Source of the DNA: an uncultured Aquitalea sp.
Lineage (GTDB): Bacteria > Pseudomonadota > Gammaproteobacteria > Burkholderiales > Chromobacteriaceae
Assembly (NCBI RefSeq): GCF_945957525.1
Contig: NZ_CAMFLA010000003.1
Location: 1 to 64,000 of the forward strand
Reading direction: 5' to 3'
Length of the DNA stretch: 64,000 nt
Part shown: piece by piece, positions 35,100-43,654 of the stretch
Position numbering within the stretch: the stretch's first letter is position 1
How the letters are laid out: the number at the start of each line of letters is the position of its first letter
Position numbers and translations under genes: made by a program
Notes under the pieces: model-generated
Told to the model about the DNA's origin: nothing
What the model saw: the letters and a program-made list of their open reading frames with translations, nothing else
Database searches by the model: none

Positions 35100-35208
35100 G
35101 CGGAAGGCTCCTTGTCGAAAATCTTGAGTACAAGCATCCGTCATGCTGGTGTATGATTCAAACGCATTATTTTTGTATTTTGCATGAATTAAATTAATGA
35201 GGTGAGTG
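35100..35208. promoter_or_regulatory. metE/metR divergent control region
   Basis: A 109-bp AT-rich gap between metE and metR, expected to hold both promoters and MetR sites. TGAATTAAATTAA at 35185-35197 fits TGAA-N5-TTCA with one mismatch, but it lies close to the metR start, so its assignment is tentative. Confidence 0.45.
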
Positions 35209-36126
35209 ATGCTGGAGTTGCGTCATCTGAAAACCCTGATCGCGCTATCGGAAACCGGCAGCGTGTCGCTGGCGGCGGAACGGGTGTTTCTGACTCAGTC
35301 CGCCTTGTCCCACCAGCTCAAACAATTGGAGGCGCATTACCAGCAGCCGTTGTTTGAGCGCAAAAGCCAGCCGCTGCGGTTTACGCCGGCTGGCGAGCGG
35401 CTGTTGGCGCTGGCTCGCGACGTGCTGTCGCGGGTGGCGTCGGCGGAGCGGGATGTGGCGCGCATCCGCCAGGGCGAGGCGGGCGAGCTGAGGGTGGCGG
35501 TGGAATGCCACACCTGCTTTGACTGGCTGATGCCGGCCATGGACACCTTCCGCCAGCATTGGCCGGCGGTGGAGCTGGACATCGTTTCCGGGTTTCATGC
35601 CGACCCGGTCAGCTTGCTGCTGACCCGTCGGGCGGATCTGGCCATCGTGTCGGAAGTGGAGGAACAGGCTGGCGTGGCGCACAGCCCCTTGTTTGCCTAC
35701 GAGATGGTGGGCATCGTGGCGCGCGACCATCCGCTGTCGGAAAAGCCGGTGTGGCGGGCGGAGGATTTCGCCGGCGAGACGCTGATTCATTACCCGGTGC
35801 CGGACGACATGCTGGATTTGTGGCGCAAGCTGTTGAAGCCGGCCGGCGTGCAGCCGGCGCGGCGCACCAGTGAGCTGACGGTGGCCATCATCCAGTTGGT
35901 GGCCAGCCGTCGCGGCGTGGCGGCCTTGCCGTTCTGGGCGGTGAAGCCCTACCTGGAGCGCGGTTACGTGGTGGCGCGGCGCTTGGGAGAGGAGGGGTTG
36001 ACCAGCGAGCTTTACGCCGCCCTGCGCGAGGATGACGCGGAGTTGGCCTTCATGCAGGATTTTCTCGCCACGGTACGGGAGCGCAGTTTTGCCACACTGC
36101 CGGGGCTGTCGGTGCTGGAGGGCTGA
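35209..36126 (+). CDS. metR: LysR-type activator MetR
   Basis: A 305-residue LysR-family regulator. The N-terminal helix-turn-helix ([31 protein letters not shown] region) and [11 protein letters not shown] are close to E. coli MetR, as are [12 protein letters not shown] and [18 protein letters not shown] in the effector domain. MetR senses homocysteine and activates metE. GTG 35206 directly precedes ATG 35209; the ATG is chosen. Position divergent from metE confirms the role. Confidence 0.94.
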   Translation: MLELRHLKTLIALSETGSVSLAAERVFLTQSALSHQLKQLEAHYQQPLFERKSQPLRFTPAGERLLALARDVLSRVASAERDVARIRQGEAGELRVAVECHTCFDWLMPAMDTFRQHWPAVELDIVSGFHADPVSLLLTRRADLAIVSEVEEQAGVAHSPLFAYEMVGIVARDHPLSEKPVWRAEDFAGETLIHYPVPDDMLDLWRKLLKPAGVQPARRTSELTVAIIQLVASRRGVAALPFWAVKPYLERGYVVARRLGEEGLTSELYAALREDDAELAFMQDFLATVRERSFATLPGLSVLEG

Positions 36127-36180
36127 TGCGCCATTGCCGGGTTTCCGCACTTTAGTACGGCGGGGTGGCGATAAACGGGC

Positions 36181-36209
36181 GGCGGACGCGACAGGGGGCC
36201 GCGTCCGCC
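36181..36209. terminator. Hairpin between convergent metR and ntrC
   Basis: A 10-bp perfect stem, GGCGGACGCG with CGCGTCCGCC around a 9-nt loop. No T run; it may be a weak terminator or a transcript end stabiliser. Confidence 0.5.
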
Positions 36210-36225
36210 TGATGAAAGGCGGTGA

Positions 36226-37689
36226 TTACGCCTCGTCGTGATGCTCCATGCCCAGCTCCTGAATCTTGCGGGTGAGGGTGTTGCGCCCCCAACCCAGCAA
36301 GTGCGCGGCCTCCACCTTACGGCCGCCGGTATGAGCCAGGCCGCTGCGGATGCAGCACTCTTCAAAGCGGCGGGTGAGGTCGTCGATGATGCCCACTTCG
36401 CCGGCGCGCAGGCGGCGGCTGACCTCTTCGGCCAACCCCAGTGTCCAGTCGAAACCACCGTGGCCGTGAGGGGGGCTGGCCGCCTGGCCGGCGGGCGCGC
36501 TGGCCGCTTCGCCCACGGTAAGGGCGGAGGCTTCCGGGTCGCGCAGGTCGCTGGGCAGGTCTACCACCTCCACCAGCTGGCCGGGGGCCATGACGGTAAT
36601 CCACTGGCAGAGGTTTTCCAGTTCACGCACGTTGCCGGTAAAGCTGTGCTGGCGAATCATCTCCATCGCCGCTTCGGTCAGGCGCTTGGGTTCCACGCCC
36701 AGACTGGCCGCGCTTCGGGCGAGAAAGTGGCGCGTCAGCAAGGGAATGTCTTCGCGACGCTCGCGCAGCGGCGGCAGACGCAGGCGGATCACGTTGAGGC
36801 GGTGGAACAGGTCTTCGCGGAACAGCCCGCGCTTGACCCGGTCTTCCAGATTCTGGTGCGTGGCGGCGATCACGCGCACATTGGCCTTGATCGGCACGTG
36901 GCCGCCCACGCGATAGAAATGGCCGTCGGACAGGACGCGCAGCAGGCGGGTTTGCAGCTCGGTGGGCATGTCGCCGATTTCATCGAGAAACAGGGTGCCG
37001 CCCTCGGCTTCCTCAAAGCGGCCGCGCCGGGTGGCCAGCGCGCCGGTAAAGGCGCCCTTTTCATGGCCGAACAGTTCCGACTCCAGCAAATCCTTTGGGA
37101 TGGCGGCGGTGTTGAGCGCGATGAAGGGCTTGCCGGCGCGCACGGAGTGGCGGTGCAGCGCCTCGGCCACCCGTTCCTTGCCGGTGCCGGACTCGCCGGT
37201 GATCATCACGGTGACGTTGGATTGCGACAGCCGGCCGATGGCGCGGAACACGTCCTGCATGGCCGGGGCCTGGCCCAACAGCACCGGCATGGCCTCCGGG
37301 CCGTCTTCCGGCAGTGCTGCGCTGGCGCTTTCGGCCAACGCGCGTTCGATCAGCTGCACCGCCTGATCCACATCGAAAGGCTTGGGCAGATACTCGAAGG
37401 CGCCGCCCTGGAAAGCCGCCACGGCGGAGTCCAGATCGGAATGCGCGGTCATGATGATGACCGGCATTTGCGGGTGATCTTCCTTCACCTTGGCCAGAAA
37501 CTTCAGCCCGTCGGTGCCCGGCATGCGGATATCGGAAATGATGACGCGGGGCGCGTGGTCGTACAGCGCGTTCAGGGCGTCGTCGGCGCTGGAAAAACTG
37601 TCGAAAGCGATGCCGCTGCGTCCGAGCGCTTTCTCCAGCACCCAGCGGATGGCCTTGTCGTCATCGATGATCCAGACCGGATTGTTCAT
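36226..37689 (-). CDS. ntrC: Nitrogen regulator NtrC (sigma-54 activator)
   Basis: A 487-residue response regulator. The receiver domain has the phosphoacceptor Asp53 (IISDIRMPGTDG), the AAA+ domain Walker A GESGTGKE and the sigma-54 contact loop GAFTGA, and the C-terminus an Fis-type HTH (GRNTLTRKIQELGM). Phosphorylated NtrC drives sigma-54 promoters in nitrogen limitation. It follows ntrB by 32 bp on the minus strand. NtrC-type sites are visible upstream of ntrB and glnA and in the gap at 8.7 kb. Confidence 0.96.
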   Translation of the reverse strand: MNNPVWIIDDDKAIRWVLEKALGRSGIAFDSFSSADDALNALYDHAPRVIISDIRMPGTDGLKFLAKVKEDHPQMPVIIMTAHSDLDSAVAAFQGGAFEYLPKPFDVDQAVQLIERALAESASAALPEDGPEAMPVLLGQAPAMQDVFRAIGRLSQSNVTVMITGESGTGKERVAEALHRHSVRAGKPFIALNTAAIPKDLLESELFGHEKGAFTGALATRRGRFEEAEGGTLFLDEIGDMPTELQTRLLRVLSDGHFYRVGGHVPIKANVRVIAATHQNLEDRVKRGLFREDLFHRLNVIRLRLPPLRERREDIPLLTRHFLARSAASLGVEPKRLTEAAMEMIRQHSFTGNVRELENLCQWITVMAPGQLVEVVDLPSDLRDPEASALTVGEAASAPAGQAASPPHGHGGFDWTLGLAEEVSRRLRAGEVGIIDDLTRRFEECCIRSGLAHTGGRKVEAAHLLGWGRNTLTRKIQELGMEHHDEA

Positions 37690-37721
37690 TGCTGACCCCT
37701 CATATCGTGGTTATGGTCCGC

Positions 37722-38777
37722 TCAGGCTTCGTGGCTGAACGGCAGCAGGACGGTGAAGCAGGTTTGTCCGGGCCGGGACTCGAACTCGATGCTGCCGCCA
37801 TGCTGATGGACATAAGCCTGGACCAGTGTCAGTCCCAGGCCGGTGCCCTCCGCCCGTCCGGTGACGAGCGGATAAAAAATGTGATCCTTGATCTCGTCCG
37901 GGATGCCCGGGCCGTCATCGATGATTTGCAATTTCAGTGCCAGCATGTGGCGCTTGCGCGCCAGCGTCACTTGCCGGGCCACGCGGGTGCGCAGGGTGAT
38001 GCTGCCCTTGGCCTTCATCGCCTGAACGGCGTTTTTCACCAGATTGAGCACCACCTGGATCAACTGCTCCTTGTCGGCCACCATTTGCGGCAAGCTGGTG
38101 TCGTAGTCGCGCCAGATGACGAGACCATGCGGATATTCGGCCAGCACCACGCTGCGCACCCGTTCCAGCACCTCATGGATATTGATCTCGCTGCGCACAT
38201 GGCGGCGATGCGGGGCCAGCAGGCGGTCCACCAGCGATTGCAGCCGCAACGCCTCTTCCTGGATTACCGCCGTGTATTCCTTCAGGTCCGGCCTTTCGGC
38301 CAACTCGTGTTCCAGCAGTTGCGCCGCGCCGCGAATGCCGCCCAGCGGATTCTTGATTTCGTGCGCCAGATTGCGGATCAGCTCGCGATTGGCCTGTTGC
38401 TGCAGAAGCAGGCGCTCTTCGTTGGCGATTTTCAGCTGTTGGTCCAGCGGGCGCAGCTCCACCAGCGCCAGCTGGCTTTCTGCGTCCACCGGGGTAACCG
38501 ATAGCGCGATGTGCAGCGGCTGCTCACTATGCTGCGCGCGCAGTTCGAGATCATGCTCGATATAGCTGGAGCTGTGCTGCAGGGCCGTGGTCAGCGCCTG
38601 ACGCAGGGCGGGGCTGTCTTCAAACAGCTCGAACAGGGTGTGCCGCAGCAGCTCGCGCCGGCCTATGGCCAGCAGGTTTTCACAAGCGGGGTTGGCGAAT
38701 TCGAGCGTACCGTCGGCCCGGGTGATCAGCACCGGGGTGTCCAACAGTTCCAGACCGGCAAAGCTGGGGGTATTCAT
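37722..38777 (-). CDS. ntrB: Nitrogen sensor kinase NtrB
   Basis: A 351-residue soluble histidine kinase/phosphatase for NtrC, normally controlled by PII. An N-terminal PAS domain (about 7-115) is followed by the H-box NLAHEIKNPLGGIRGAAQLL, the N-box LIQVVLNLVKNAVQA and the G-boxes DDGPGIPDEI and GRAEGTGLGLTL. ATG 38777 has CGGAG upstream; the open frame continues 17 codons further. It shares the glnA-ntrB-ntrC order, separated from glnA by a DUF4124 gene and a repeat. Confidence 0.95.
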   Translation of the reverse strand: MNTPSFAGLELLDTPVLITRADGTLEFANPACENLLAIGRRELLRHTLFELFEDSPALRQALTTALQHSSSYIEHDLELRAQHSEQPLHIALSVTPVDAESQLALVELRPLDQQLKIANEERLLLQQQANRELIRNLAHEIKNPLGGIRGAAQLLEHELAERPDLKEYTAVIQEEALRLQSLVDRLLAPHRRHVRSEINIHEVLERVRSVVLAEYPHGLVIWRDYDTSLPQMVADKEQLIQVVLNLVKNAVQAMKAKGSITLRTRVARQVTLARKRHMLALKLQIIDDGPGIPDEIKDHIFYPLVTGRAEGTGLGLTLVQAYVHQHGGSIEFESRPGQTCFTVLLPFSHEA

Positions 38778-38811
38778 GGGACTCCGCAAGCAGTGGTTGC
38801 CTGATGCCAGT

Positions 38812-38827
38812 AGCAATAAGCAGGCCA
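38812..38827 (-). promoter_or_regulatory. Sigma-54-like promoter of ntrBC
   Basis: Minus-strand TGGCCTGCTTATTGCT keeps the GG, the full TTGC and the correct spacing, with two mismatches in the -24 element. Predicted start near 38801, 24 nt before ntrB. Confidence 0.5.
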
Positions 38828-38865
38828 TGTTTCATGCCGCGAAATGCGGCACGGTGCTGATAGTA

Positions 38866-38882
38866 TGCACCATTATGGTGCT
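38866..38882 (-). promoter_or_regulatory. NtrC site upstream of ntrB
   Basis: TGCACCATTATGGTGCT matches the palindromic consensus TGCACCA-N3-TGGTGCA at all but the last base. Centre lies about -73 of the predicted sigma-54 start; NtrC may activate or repress its own operon here. Confidence 0.65.
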
Positions 38883-39066
38883 TTATCGGTGGTGGGGAGG
38901 TCTGCCTGCCGATGCGATGTCGGGATGCGGCTATCCGGCGCACGCAGTCCGTGGCGGGGCGGCCAGATATCAAGGAGAGGGTGGGGAAGAAAAGCTTGGG
39001 CCGCGCTGGCGGAAACGAAAAGACGAGCCGGCGCGAGCGCGCAGCAATAACGGGGAAATGCCTGGA

Positions 39067-39170
39067 GCGGCTAACAAAATCAGTATCGCGGCTGACGCAA
39101 GGAGCATCAACGCAGGCCGTACTGGGGTACGGCAAGGAGGCGTAACGCAGCGTCAGGGGTGTGATGCTGT
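39067..39170. repeat. Dispersed palindromic repeat, copy 3 (right end decayed)
   Basis: Starts GCGGCTAACAAAATCAGTATCGCGGCTGA and carries GCAAGG, GTACTGGGGTACGGCAAGGAGGCG and AACGCAGCGTCAGG in register with the other copies (fragments). The expected right terminus GTTAGCCGC has decayed to GTGATGCTG. Confidence 0.75.
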
Positions 39171-39172
39171 TC

Positions 39173-39655
39173 TTACTGTGCTGCCTGCCCCAGTTCCTTG
39201 GTCAGTGCATCGATATTCTTCTGGCGATCGGTGACGGCGTCTTTCAGCTTCTGCACACGGTCGAGATATTTTTGATAATTGCGGGTTTCATCGCCGTTGC
39301 GGGTGGCGGCGCCGTCGGTATAGGCCTTCTGCGCATCAGCCAGCGCCTTGCGTTCGTTGGCCAGTTCCTGCTCCAGAATCTTGCGGCGGCCGTCATCGCG
39401 CTGGCGCTGTGTGCCGGGTGCGACGCTGGGGTAACCATCCGGGCTGGAGGATGCAGCGGATTTGGCCGCGGACGCGCCCTTCACCTTGCCGTTGTAGGTG
39501 GACAGTTGTGGCAGCTTCATGGCCTTGGCGTTGGATGCCTTGCCGGGCGGCACGTTGGTGAACGTGACGTTGCCGTTCTCGTCCACGATCTTGTAGACGG
39601 TGTCGGCATGGGCCGCCGCGAAGCTCAGCAACAGGCAGAAAGCAAGGGTTTTCAT
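39173..39655 (-). CDS. DUF4124 domain periplasmic protein
   Basis: A 160-residue exported protein. Signal peptide MKTLAFCLLLSFAAAHA, then the DUF4124 domain (TVYKIVDENGNVTFTNVPPG), a low-complexity Ala/Ser linker and a charged C-terminal helix (about 100-158) likely to form a coiled coil. The family has no firm function. It sits between glnA and ntrB on their strand; a terminator after glnA makes independent transcription likely. ATG 39655 begins the signal peptide. Confidence 0.88.
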   Translation of the reverse strand: MKTLAFCLLLSFAAAHADTVYKIVDENGNVTFTNVPPGKASNAKAMKLPQLSTYNGKVKGASAAKSAASSSPDGYPSVAPGTQRQRDDGRRKILEQELANERKALADAQKAYTDGAATRNGDETRNYQKYLDRVQKLKDAVTDRQKNIDALTKELGQAAQ

Positions 39656-39763
39656 GATCGTCCGGTCTGGTAGGGCGGAGGTAGGCTGTTTCAGCAATGA
39701 TAAGCAAAAAGCGGTCATCCCGTCAGGGAAGATGGTAATCCGGCCATTGCATCGGGACAAGGC

Positions 39764-39792
39764 AAAAAAAGACGGCAGCCTTGGCTGCCGTC
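39764..39792 (-). terminator. glnA terminator
   Basis: On the minus strand GACGGCAGCC and GGCTGCCGTC, nearly contiguous, are followed by a seven-T run 27 bp past the glnA stop. Confidence 0.9.
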
Positions 39793-39818
39793 CGGTTCCT
39801 GTCGTGTCCTGTTTATGA

Positions 39819-41237
39819 TTACAGGCTGTAGTACATCGCGAATTCCACCGGGTGGGTGGTCATGCGGGTCAGGTTCACTTCCTGCATCTTCAGTTCGATG
39901 TAGGCGTCGATCCAGTCATTGGAGAACACGCCGCCGCGGGTCAGGAACTCGCGGTCCGCGTCCAGGGCCGCCAGAGCTTCGTCCAGGCTGGCGCAGACGG
40001 TCGGGATCAGCTTGTCTTCTTCCGGCGGCAGATCGTACAGATTCTTGTCGGAAGCATCGCCCGGGTGGATCTTGTTCTGGATGCCGTCCAGGCCGGCCAT
40101 CAGCAGCGCGGAGAAGCACAGGTACGGGTTGGCCAGCGGATCCGGGAAGCGGGCTTCGATACGACGGGCCTTCGGATTGGCCACGTGCGGAATACGGATC
40201 GAGGCGGAACGGTTCTTGGCGGAGTAGGCCAGTTTCACCGGAGCTTCGTAGTGCGGAACCAGTCGCTTGTAGGAGTTGGTGCCCGGGTTGGTGATGGCGT
40301 TCAGCGCCTTGGCGTGCTTGATGATGCCGCCGATGTAGTACAGGGCGGTTTCAGACAGGCCGGCGTAGCCGTCGCCTGCGAACAGGTTCTTGCCGTCTTT
40401 CCAGATGGACTGGTGAACGTGCATGCCGGAGCCGTTATCGCCAACGATGGGCTTGGGCATGAAGGTGGCGGTTTTGCCGTAGCTGTGCGCCACGTTCTGC
40501 ACCACATACTTCAGGATCTGGGTCCAGTCGGCGCGCTGGGTCAGCGTGCTGAACTTGGTGCCGATTTCCATTTGGCCGGCGGTGGCCACTTCGTGGTGGT
40601 GCACTTCAACCGGCACGCCCAGTTCTTCCAGCAGCAGCACCATGGCGGAGCGCAGGTCTTGTGCGGAGTCGACCGGCGGAACCGGGAAGTAGCCGCCCTT
40701 GATACCCGGACGGTGACCGGTGTTGCCGCCTTCGAATTCTTCAGCGGAAGCCCAAGCGCCTTCTTCGGATTTGATCTTCACGAAGCAGCCGGACATGTCG
40801 GTGCCCCAGGTGATGCTGTCGAACACGAAGAATTCCGGTTCCGGGCCGAAGAAAGCGGTGTCGCCCACACCGGAAGCCTTCAGATAGGCTTCAGCGCGCT
40901 TGGCGATGGAGCGCGGGTCGCGGTCGTAGCCCTTGCCGTCGGCCGGGTCGATCACGTCACAGCTCATGAATACGGTCGGTTCGTCGAAGAACGGATCGAT
41001 CTTGGCGGTGGCCGGGTCGGCCATCAGCAGCATGTCGGAAGCCTGAATGCCTTTCCAGCCGGCGATGGAGGAGCCATCGAAAGCGTGGCCGCGTTCGAAC
41101 CACTCGTCGGCGTCTTCCAGCAGAACGTGAGCCGGGATGGTCACGTGCTGTTCCTTGCCGCGAGTGTCGGTGAAGCGCAGGTCTACGAACTTGACGTCGT
41201 TTTCTTGAATCAGCTTGACTACGTCTGCTACCGCCAT
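39819..41237 (-). CDS. glnA: Glutamine synthetase, type I
   Basis: A 472-residue enzyme forming glutamine from glutamate, ammonia and ATP. Conserved sections are [15 protein letters not shown], the active-site [26 protein letters not shown] and [18 protein letters not shown]. The adenylylation Tyr in [10 protein letters not shown] is present, so GlnE control is expected. AGGAGA precedes ATG 41237. Upstream lie a sigma-54 promoter and three NtrC-type sites, and ntrBC follow on the same strand. Confidence 0.98.
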   Translation of the reverse strand: MAVADVVKLIQENDVKFVDLRFTDTRGKEQHVTIPAHVLLEDADEWFERGHAFDGSSIAGWKGIQASDMLLMADPATAKIDPFFDEPTVFMSCDVIDPADGKGYDRDPRSIAKRAEAYLKASGVGDTAFFGPEPEFFVFDSITWGTDMSGCFVKIKSEEGAWASAEEFEGGNTGHRPGIKGGYFPVPPVDSAQDLRSAMVLLLEELGVPVEVHHHEVATAGQMEIGTKFSTLTQRADWTQILKYVVQNVAHSYGKTATFMPKPIVGDNGSGMHVHQSIWKDGKNLFAGDGYAGLSETALYYIGGIIKHAKALNAITNPGTNSYKRLVPHYEAPVKLAYSAKNRSASIRIPHVANPKARRIEARFPDPLANPYLCFSALLMAGLDGIQNKIHPGDASDKNLYDLPPEEDKLIPTVCASLDEALAALDADREFLTRGGVFSNDWIDAYIELKMQEVNLTRMTTHPVEFAMYYSL

Positions 41238-41307
41238 GAGTGTTCTCCTAAAGGCAACGTGCATCAAAAGCAATGATTGCTTGATATAAGATGGTACGCC
41301 TCGATTA

Positions 41308-41323
41308 AGCATGAAGCGTGCCA
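41308..41323 (-). promoter_or_regulatory. Sigma-54 promoter of glnA
   Basis: Minus-strand TGGCACGCTTCATGCT matches TGGCACG-N4-TTGCW at all but one base. Predicted start near 41297, giving a 60-nt leader. Confidence 0.75.
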
Positions 41324-41385
41324 GCTTGTAAATCCTTGATAAGCCATTGTGTCACACCGGTGGCGACGAAACCAGCCGCTTTGCT

Positions 41386-41433
41386 TGCACCAAAATGGAT
41401 CAATGCGCCAAGTTGGTGCGCTCTGTTGGTGCA
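41386..41433 (-). promoter_or_regulatory. NtrC enhancer cluster of glnA
   Basis: Three NtrC-type 17-mers: TGCACCAAAATGGATCA (41386-41402), TGCGCCAAGTTGGTGCG (41404-41420) and TGCGCTCTGTTGGTGCA (41417-41433, overlapping the second by 4 bp). Centres lie at about -97, -115 and -128 from the predicted start. Confidence 0.75.
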
Positions 41434-41516
41434 TGAGTGAATTTGCGCCATCCCGGGGTGGGGCTGATAATGCCCCAATCAACTTTGCCAGCGATACTTT
41501 ACAAGGAATGGACAGC

Positions 41517-41969
41517 ATGCAAACTTCCGCCGACATCCTCAATGCCGCCGCGCTGCGTGCGCAGTCCGCGCAACTGCCTTACGCCGGCGCGATGACGCCG
41601 CAAGAAGCCTGGCGTCTCGTGGAGACGCTGACTGACGCTGTGCTGGTGGATGTGCGTTCCGCCGCGGAATGGCAGTTTGTCGGGTTTGTGCCGAGCGGTC
41701 TGCGCATCGAATGGAAAACCTGGCCCGGCATGGCGCCCAATCCGCAATTCATCGCGCAGTTGACGGCGCAGGCGGGCAAAGAACAAACGTTGCTGTTCCT
41801 TTGCCGTTCCGGCGCGCGTTCCGACGAGGCTGCGCGAGCGGCGGCGGCGGCGGGCTATAAGCGCGCCTACAACGTGCTGGAAGGCTTTGAAGGCGACAAG
41901 AATGCCGAGGAGCATCGCGGCTTGCTGACGGGCTGGAAAGCCCGCGGCTTGCCCTGGGTGCAGGGCTGA
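41517..41969 (+). CDS. Rhodanese-like sulfurtransferase domain protein
   Basis: A 150-residue single-domain rhodanese-like protein. The active loop is FLCRSGARS, with the Cys that would carry persulfide, preceded by AVLVDVRSAAEWQFVG. The C-terminus (VLEGFEGDKNAEEHRG...GWKARGLPWVQ) is typical of a small betaproteobacterial group. AAGGA 9 nt upstream favours ATG 41517 over 41508. Divergent from glnA; the physiological sulfur donor is unknown. Confidence 0.88.
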   Translation: MQTSADILNAAALRAQSAQLPYAGAMTPQEAWRLVETLTDAVLVDVRSAAEWQFVGFVPSGLRIEWKTWPGMAPNPQFIAQLTAQAGKEQTLLFLCRSGARSDEAARAAAAAGYKRAYNVLEGFEGDKNAEEHRGLLTGWKARGLPWVQG

Positions 41970-41981
41970 GCGTCGCCGCTT

Positions 41982-41995
41982 GCTGTCATGACAGC
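41982..41995. promoter_or_regulatory. Perfect 14-bp palindrome before aroE
   Basis: GCTGTCATGACAGC, a perfect palindrome 13 bp after the rhodanese stop, followed by TTTATT. Possible operator or short terminator stem; I cannot tell which. Confidence 0.35.
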
Positions 41996-42098
41996 TTTAT
42001 TGACCGGTTGATGTTTATGACAATTAACGGCAAAGTGCTGTCTCAGCAGAAGTTTCGCTGTGTGCGAAAGAATTACAGGAAATAGAAGAAAGCTGAAC

Positions 42099-42920
42099 AT
42101 GAGCAACCGTTACGCCGTCATCGGCAATCCCGTCTCCCATAGCCAGTCGCCGTTCATCCATAGCGAGTTCGCCCGCGCCACCAATCAGGACATCGCCTAC
42201 GAAAAGCTGTTTGCCGAAGTGGGCAAGTTCAACGAAGTGGTCAGCGAGTTCGTCCGTGCCGGCGGTCTGGGCCTCAACGTGACCCTGCCGTTCAAGGGCG
42301 ACGCCTACAAGTTTGCTCATGAAGTGACCGAACGCGCCCGCGCCGCCGAGGCGGTGAATACCCTGACCTTCCGCGACGGCAAAGTGTTCGGCGACAACAC
42401 CGACGGCGTTGGTCTGGTGCGCGACATCGTCGACAACCTGGACTTCCCCATCGCCGGCCATCACGTGCTGATCCTGGGCGCGGGCGGCGCAGTGCGCGGC
42501 GTGCTGGAACCCATTCTCGAGCAGAAGCCGGCCAGCGTCACCATCGCCAACCGCACGCTGATCAAGGCTGAGTCCATTGCCCACCACTTCAAGCCCTGGG
42601 GCGAAGTGGGCGCTTGCGGCTACGAACAGCTGAAGGGCCGCACTTTCGACATCATCATCAACGGCACCTCCACCAGTCTCAACAATGAGCTGCCGCCGCT
42701 GCCGGAGGGTGTATTCACCGCCCGCACGCTGGCGTACGACATGGTGTACAGCAAGGGTCTGACCCCTTTCCTCAAGCGCGCGCAGGCGGAAAACGCCGGC
42801 ATGCTGGCCGATGGTCTCGGCATGCTGGTGGAACAGGCGGCCGAGTCCTTCCACATCTGGCGCGGCGTCCAGCCCGACACCCGCAAGGTGACCAATATGC
42901 TCAGGGAAGTGCTGGCCTGA
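42099..42920 (+). CDS. aroE: Shikimate dehydrogenase AroE
   Basis: A 273-residue NADPH-dependent enzyme reducing 3-dehydroshikimate to shikimate in aromatic amino-acid synthesis. Substrate-site landmarks are NPVSHSQSPFIH, NVTLPFKGD (catalytic Lys) and GDNTDGVGLVRDI (catalytic Asp); the cofactor loop is ILGAGGAVRGVLEPIL and the NRT clamp follows. ATG 42099 is chosen by homology over the open frame 13 codons upstream. mtgA starts 3 bp after the stop. Confidence 0.97.
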   Translation: MSNRYAVIGNPVSHSQSPFIHSEFARATNQDIAYEKLFAEVGKFNEVVSEFVRAGGLGLNVTLPFKGDAYKFAHEVTERARAAEAVNTLTFRDGKVFGDNTDGVGLVRDIVDNLDFPIAGHHVLILGAGGAVRGVLEPILEQKPASVTIANRTLIKAESIAHHFKPWGEVGACGYEQLKGRTFDIIINGTSTSLNNELPPLPEGVFTARTLAYDMVYSKGLTPFLKRAQAENAGMLADGLGMLVEQAAESFHIWRGVQPDTRKVTNMLREVLA

Positions 42921-42923
42921 TCG

Positions 42924-43607
42924 ATGCGCCTTTTCTTGAAGATTCTGGCGGCCCTCGCGGCCGCCATTCTGCTGTATAACCTCTGGATTTTCGGCCATAT
43001 CGTCTACTGGCGCGATCATAATCCGGAGGCCAGCGCTTTCATGAACGAACAGTTGGCCAAACTGCAGGAGGATGACCCGGAGGCCGAGTTGCGGCAAAAG
43101 TGGGTGCCTTACAGTCAGATTTCGCCCAACCTCAAGCGGGCGCTGATTGCCGCCGAGGACGCCAAGTTCGCCGATCACGAAGGGTTCGACTGGGACGGCA
43201 TCGAAGCGGCATTCGAAAAAAACCTCAAGCAAGGACGCATTGTTGCTGGTGGCTCCACCATCAGTCAGCAACTGGCCAAGAATCTTTTCCTCTCCAGCAA
43301 AAAAACGCCCTGGCGCAAGCTGGAGGAGGCCGCCATTACGGTGATGCTGGAAAAAACCATGGACAAGCGCCGCATCTTCGAGATCTATCTCAATGTGATC
43401 GAGTGGGGCAACGGCGTATTCGGCGCAGAGGCGGCGGCCCGTTATTACTTCCGCACCAGCGCCGCCAGACTGTCGTCCGGGCAAGCCGCCAAGCTGGCCG
43501 CCATGGTGCCCAATCCGCGTTATTACGATGAGCATCGCAACGCACCCGGCCTGATGAAGAAAACCCGCATCATCCAGCGGCGCATGGCGTACGCTGATCT
43601 TCCCTGA
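42924..43607 (+). CDS. mtgA: Monofunctional peptidoglycan glycosyltransferase MtgA
   Basis: A 227-residue glycosyltransferase family 51 enzyme that polymerises lipid II. An N-terminal membrane anchor (LKILAALAAAILLYNLWIF) is followed by the catalytic block AAEDAKFADHEGFDW with Glu, then GGSTISQQLAKNLFLS, KRRIFEIYLNVIEWG and LAAMVPNPRYY. No transpeptidase domain. It is translated 3 bp after aroE, an arrangement common in betaproteobacteria. Confidence 0.96.
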   Translation: MRLFLKILAALAAAILLYNLWIFGHIVYWRDHNPEASAFMNEQLAKLQEDDPEAELRQKWVPYSQISPNLKRALIAAEDAKFADHEGFDWDGIEAAFEKNLKQGRIVAGGSTISQQLAKNLFLSSKKTPWRKLEEAAITVMLEKTMDKRRIFEIYLNVIEWGNGVFGAEAAARYYFRTSAARLSSGQAAKLAAMVPNPRYYDEHRNAPGLMKKTRIIQRRMAYADLP

Positions 43608-43613
43608 AACACA

Positions 43614-43646
43614 CCGGACAGGGCGGCCTGTGGCTGCCCTGTCCGG
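43614..43646 (+). terminator. GC-rich hairpin after mtgA
   Basis: CCGGACAGGGC and GCCCTGTCCGG form an 11-bp perfect stem with an 11-nt loop, 7 bp past the mtgA stop. There is no T run. Confidence 0.5.
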
Positions 43647-43654
43647 GCCCGTGT

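Larger units (their letters stand above)
38778..39172. other. ntrB upstream region with regulatory sites and a repeat
   Basis: A 395-bp gap. It holds a sigma-54-like promoter (38812-38827), a GCCGC/GCGGC hairpin (38836-38850), an NtrC site (38866-38882), about 180 bp in which I see nothing, and repeat copy 3 (39067-39170). Confidence 0.6.

Noticed and set aside
32901-35156. A 751-codon plus-strand frame opposite metE
   Set aside because: Shadow of metE, whose length and zinc site are exact.
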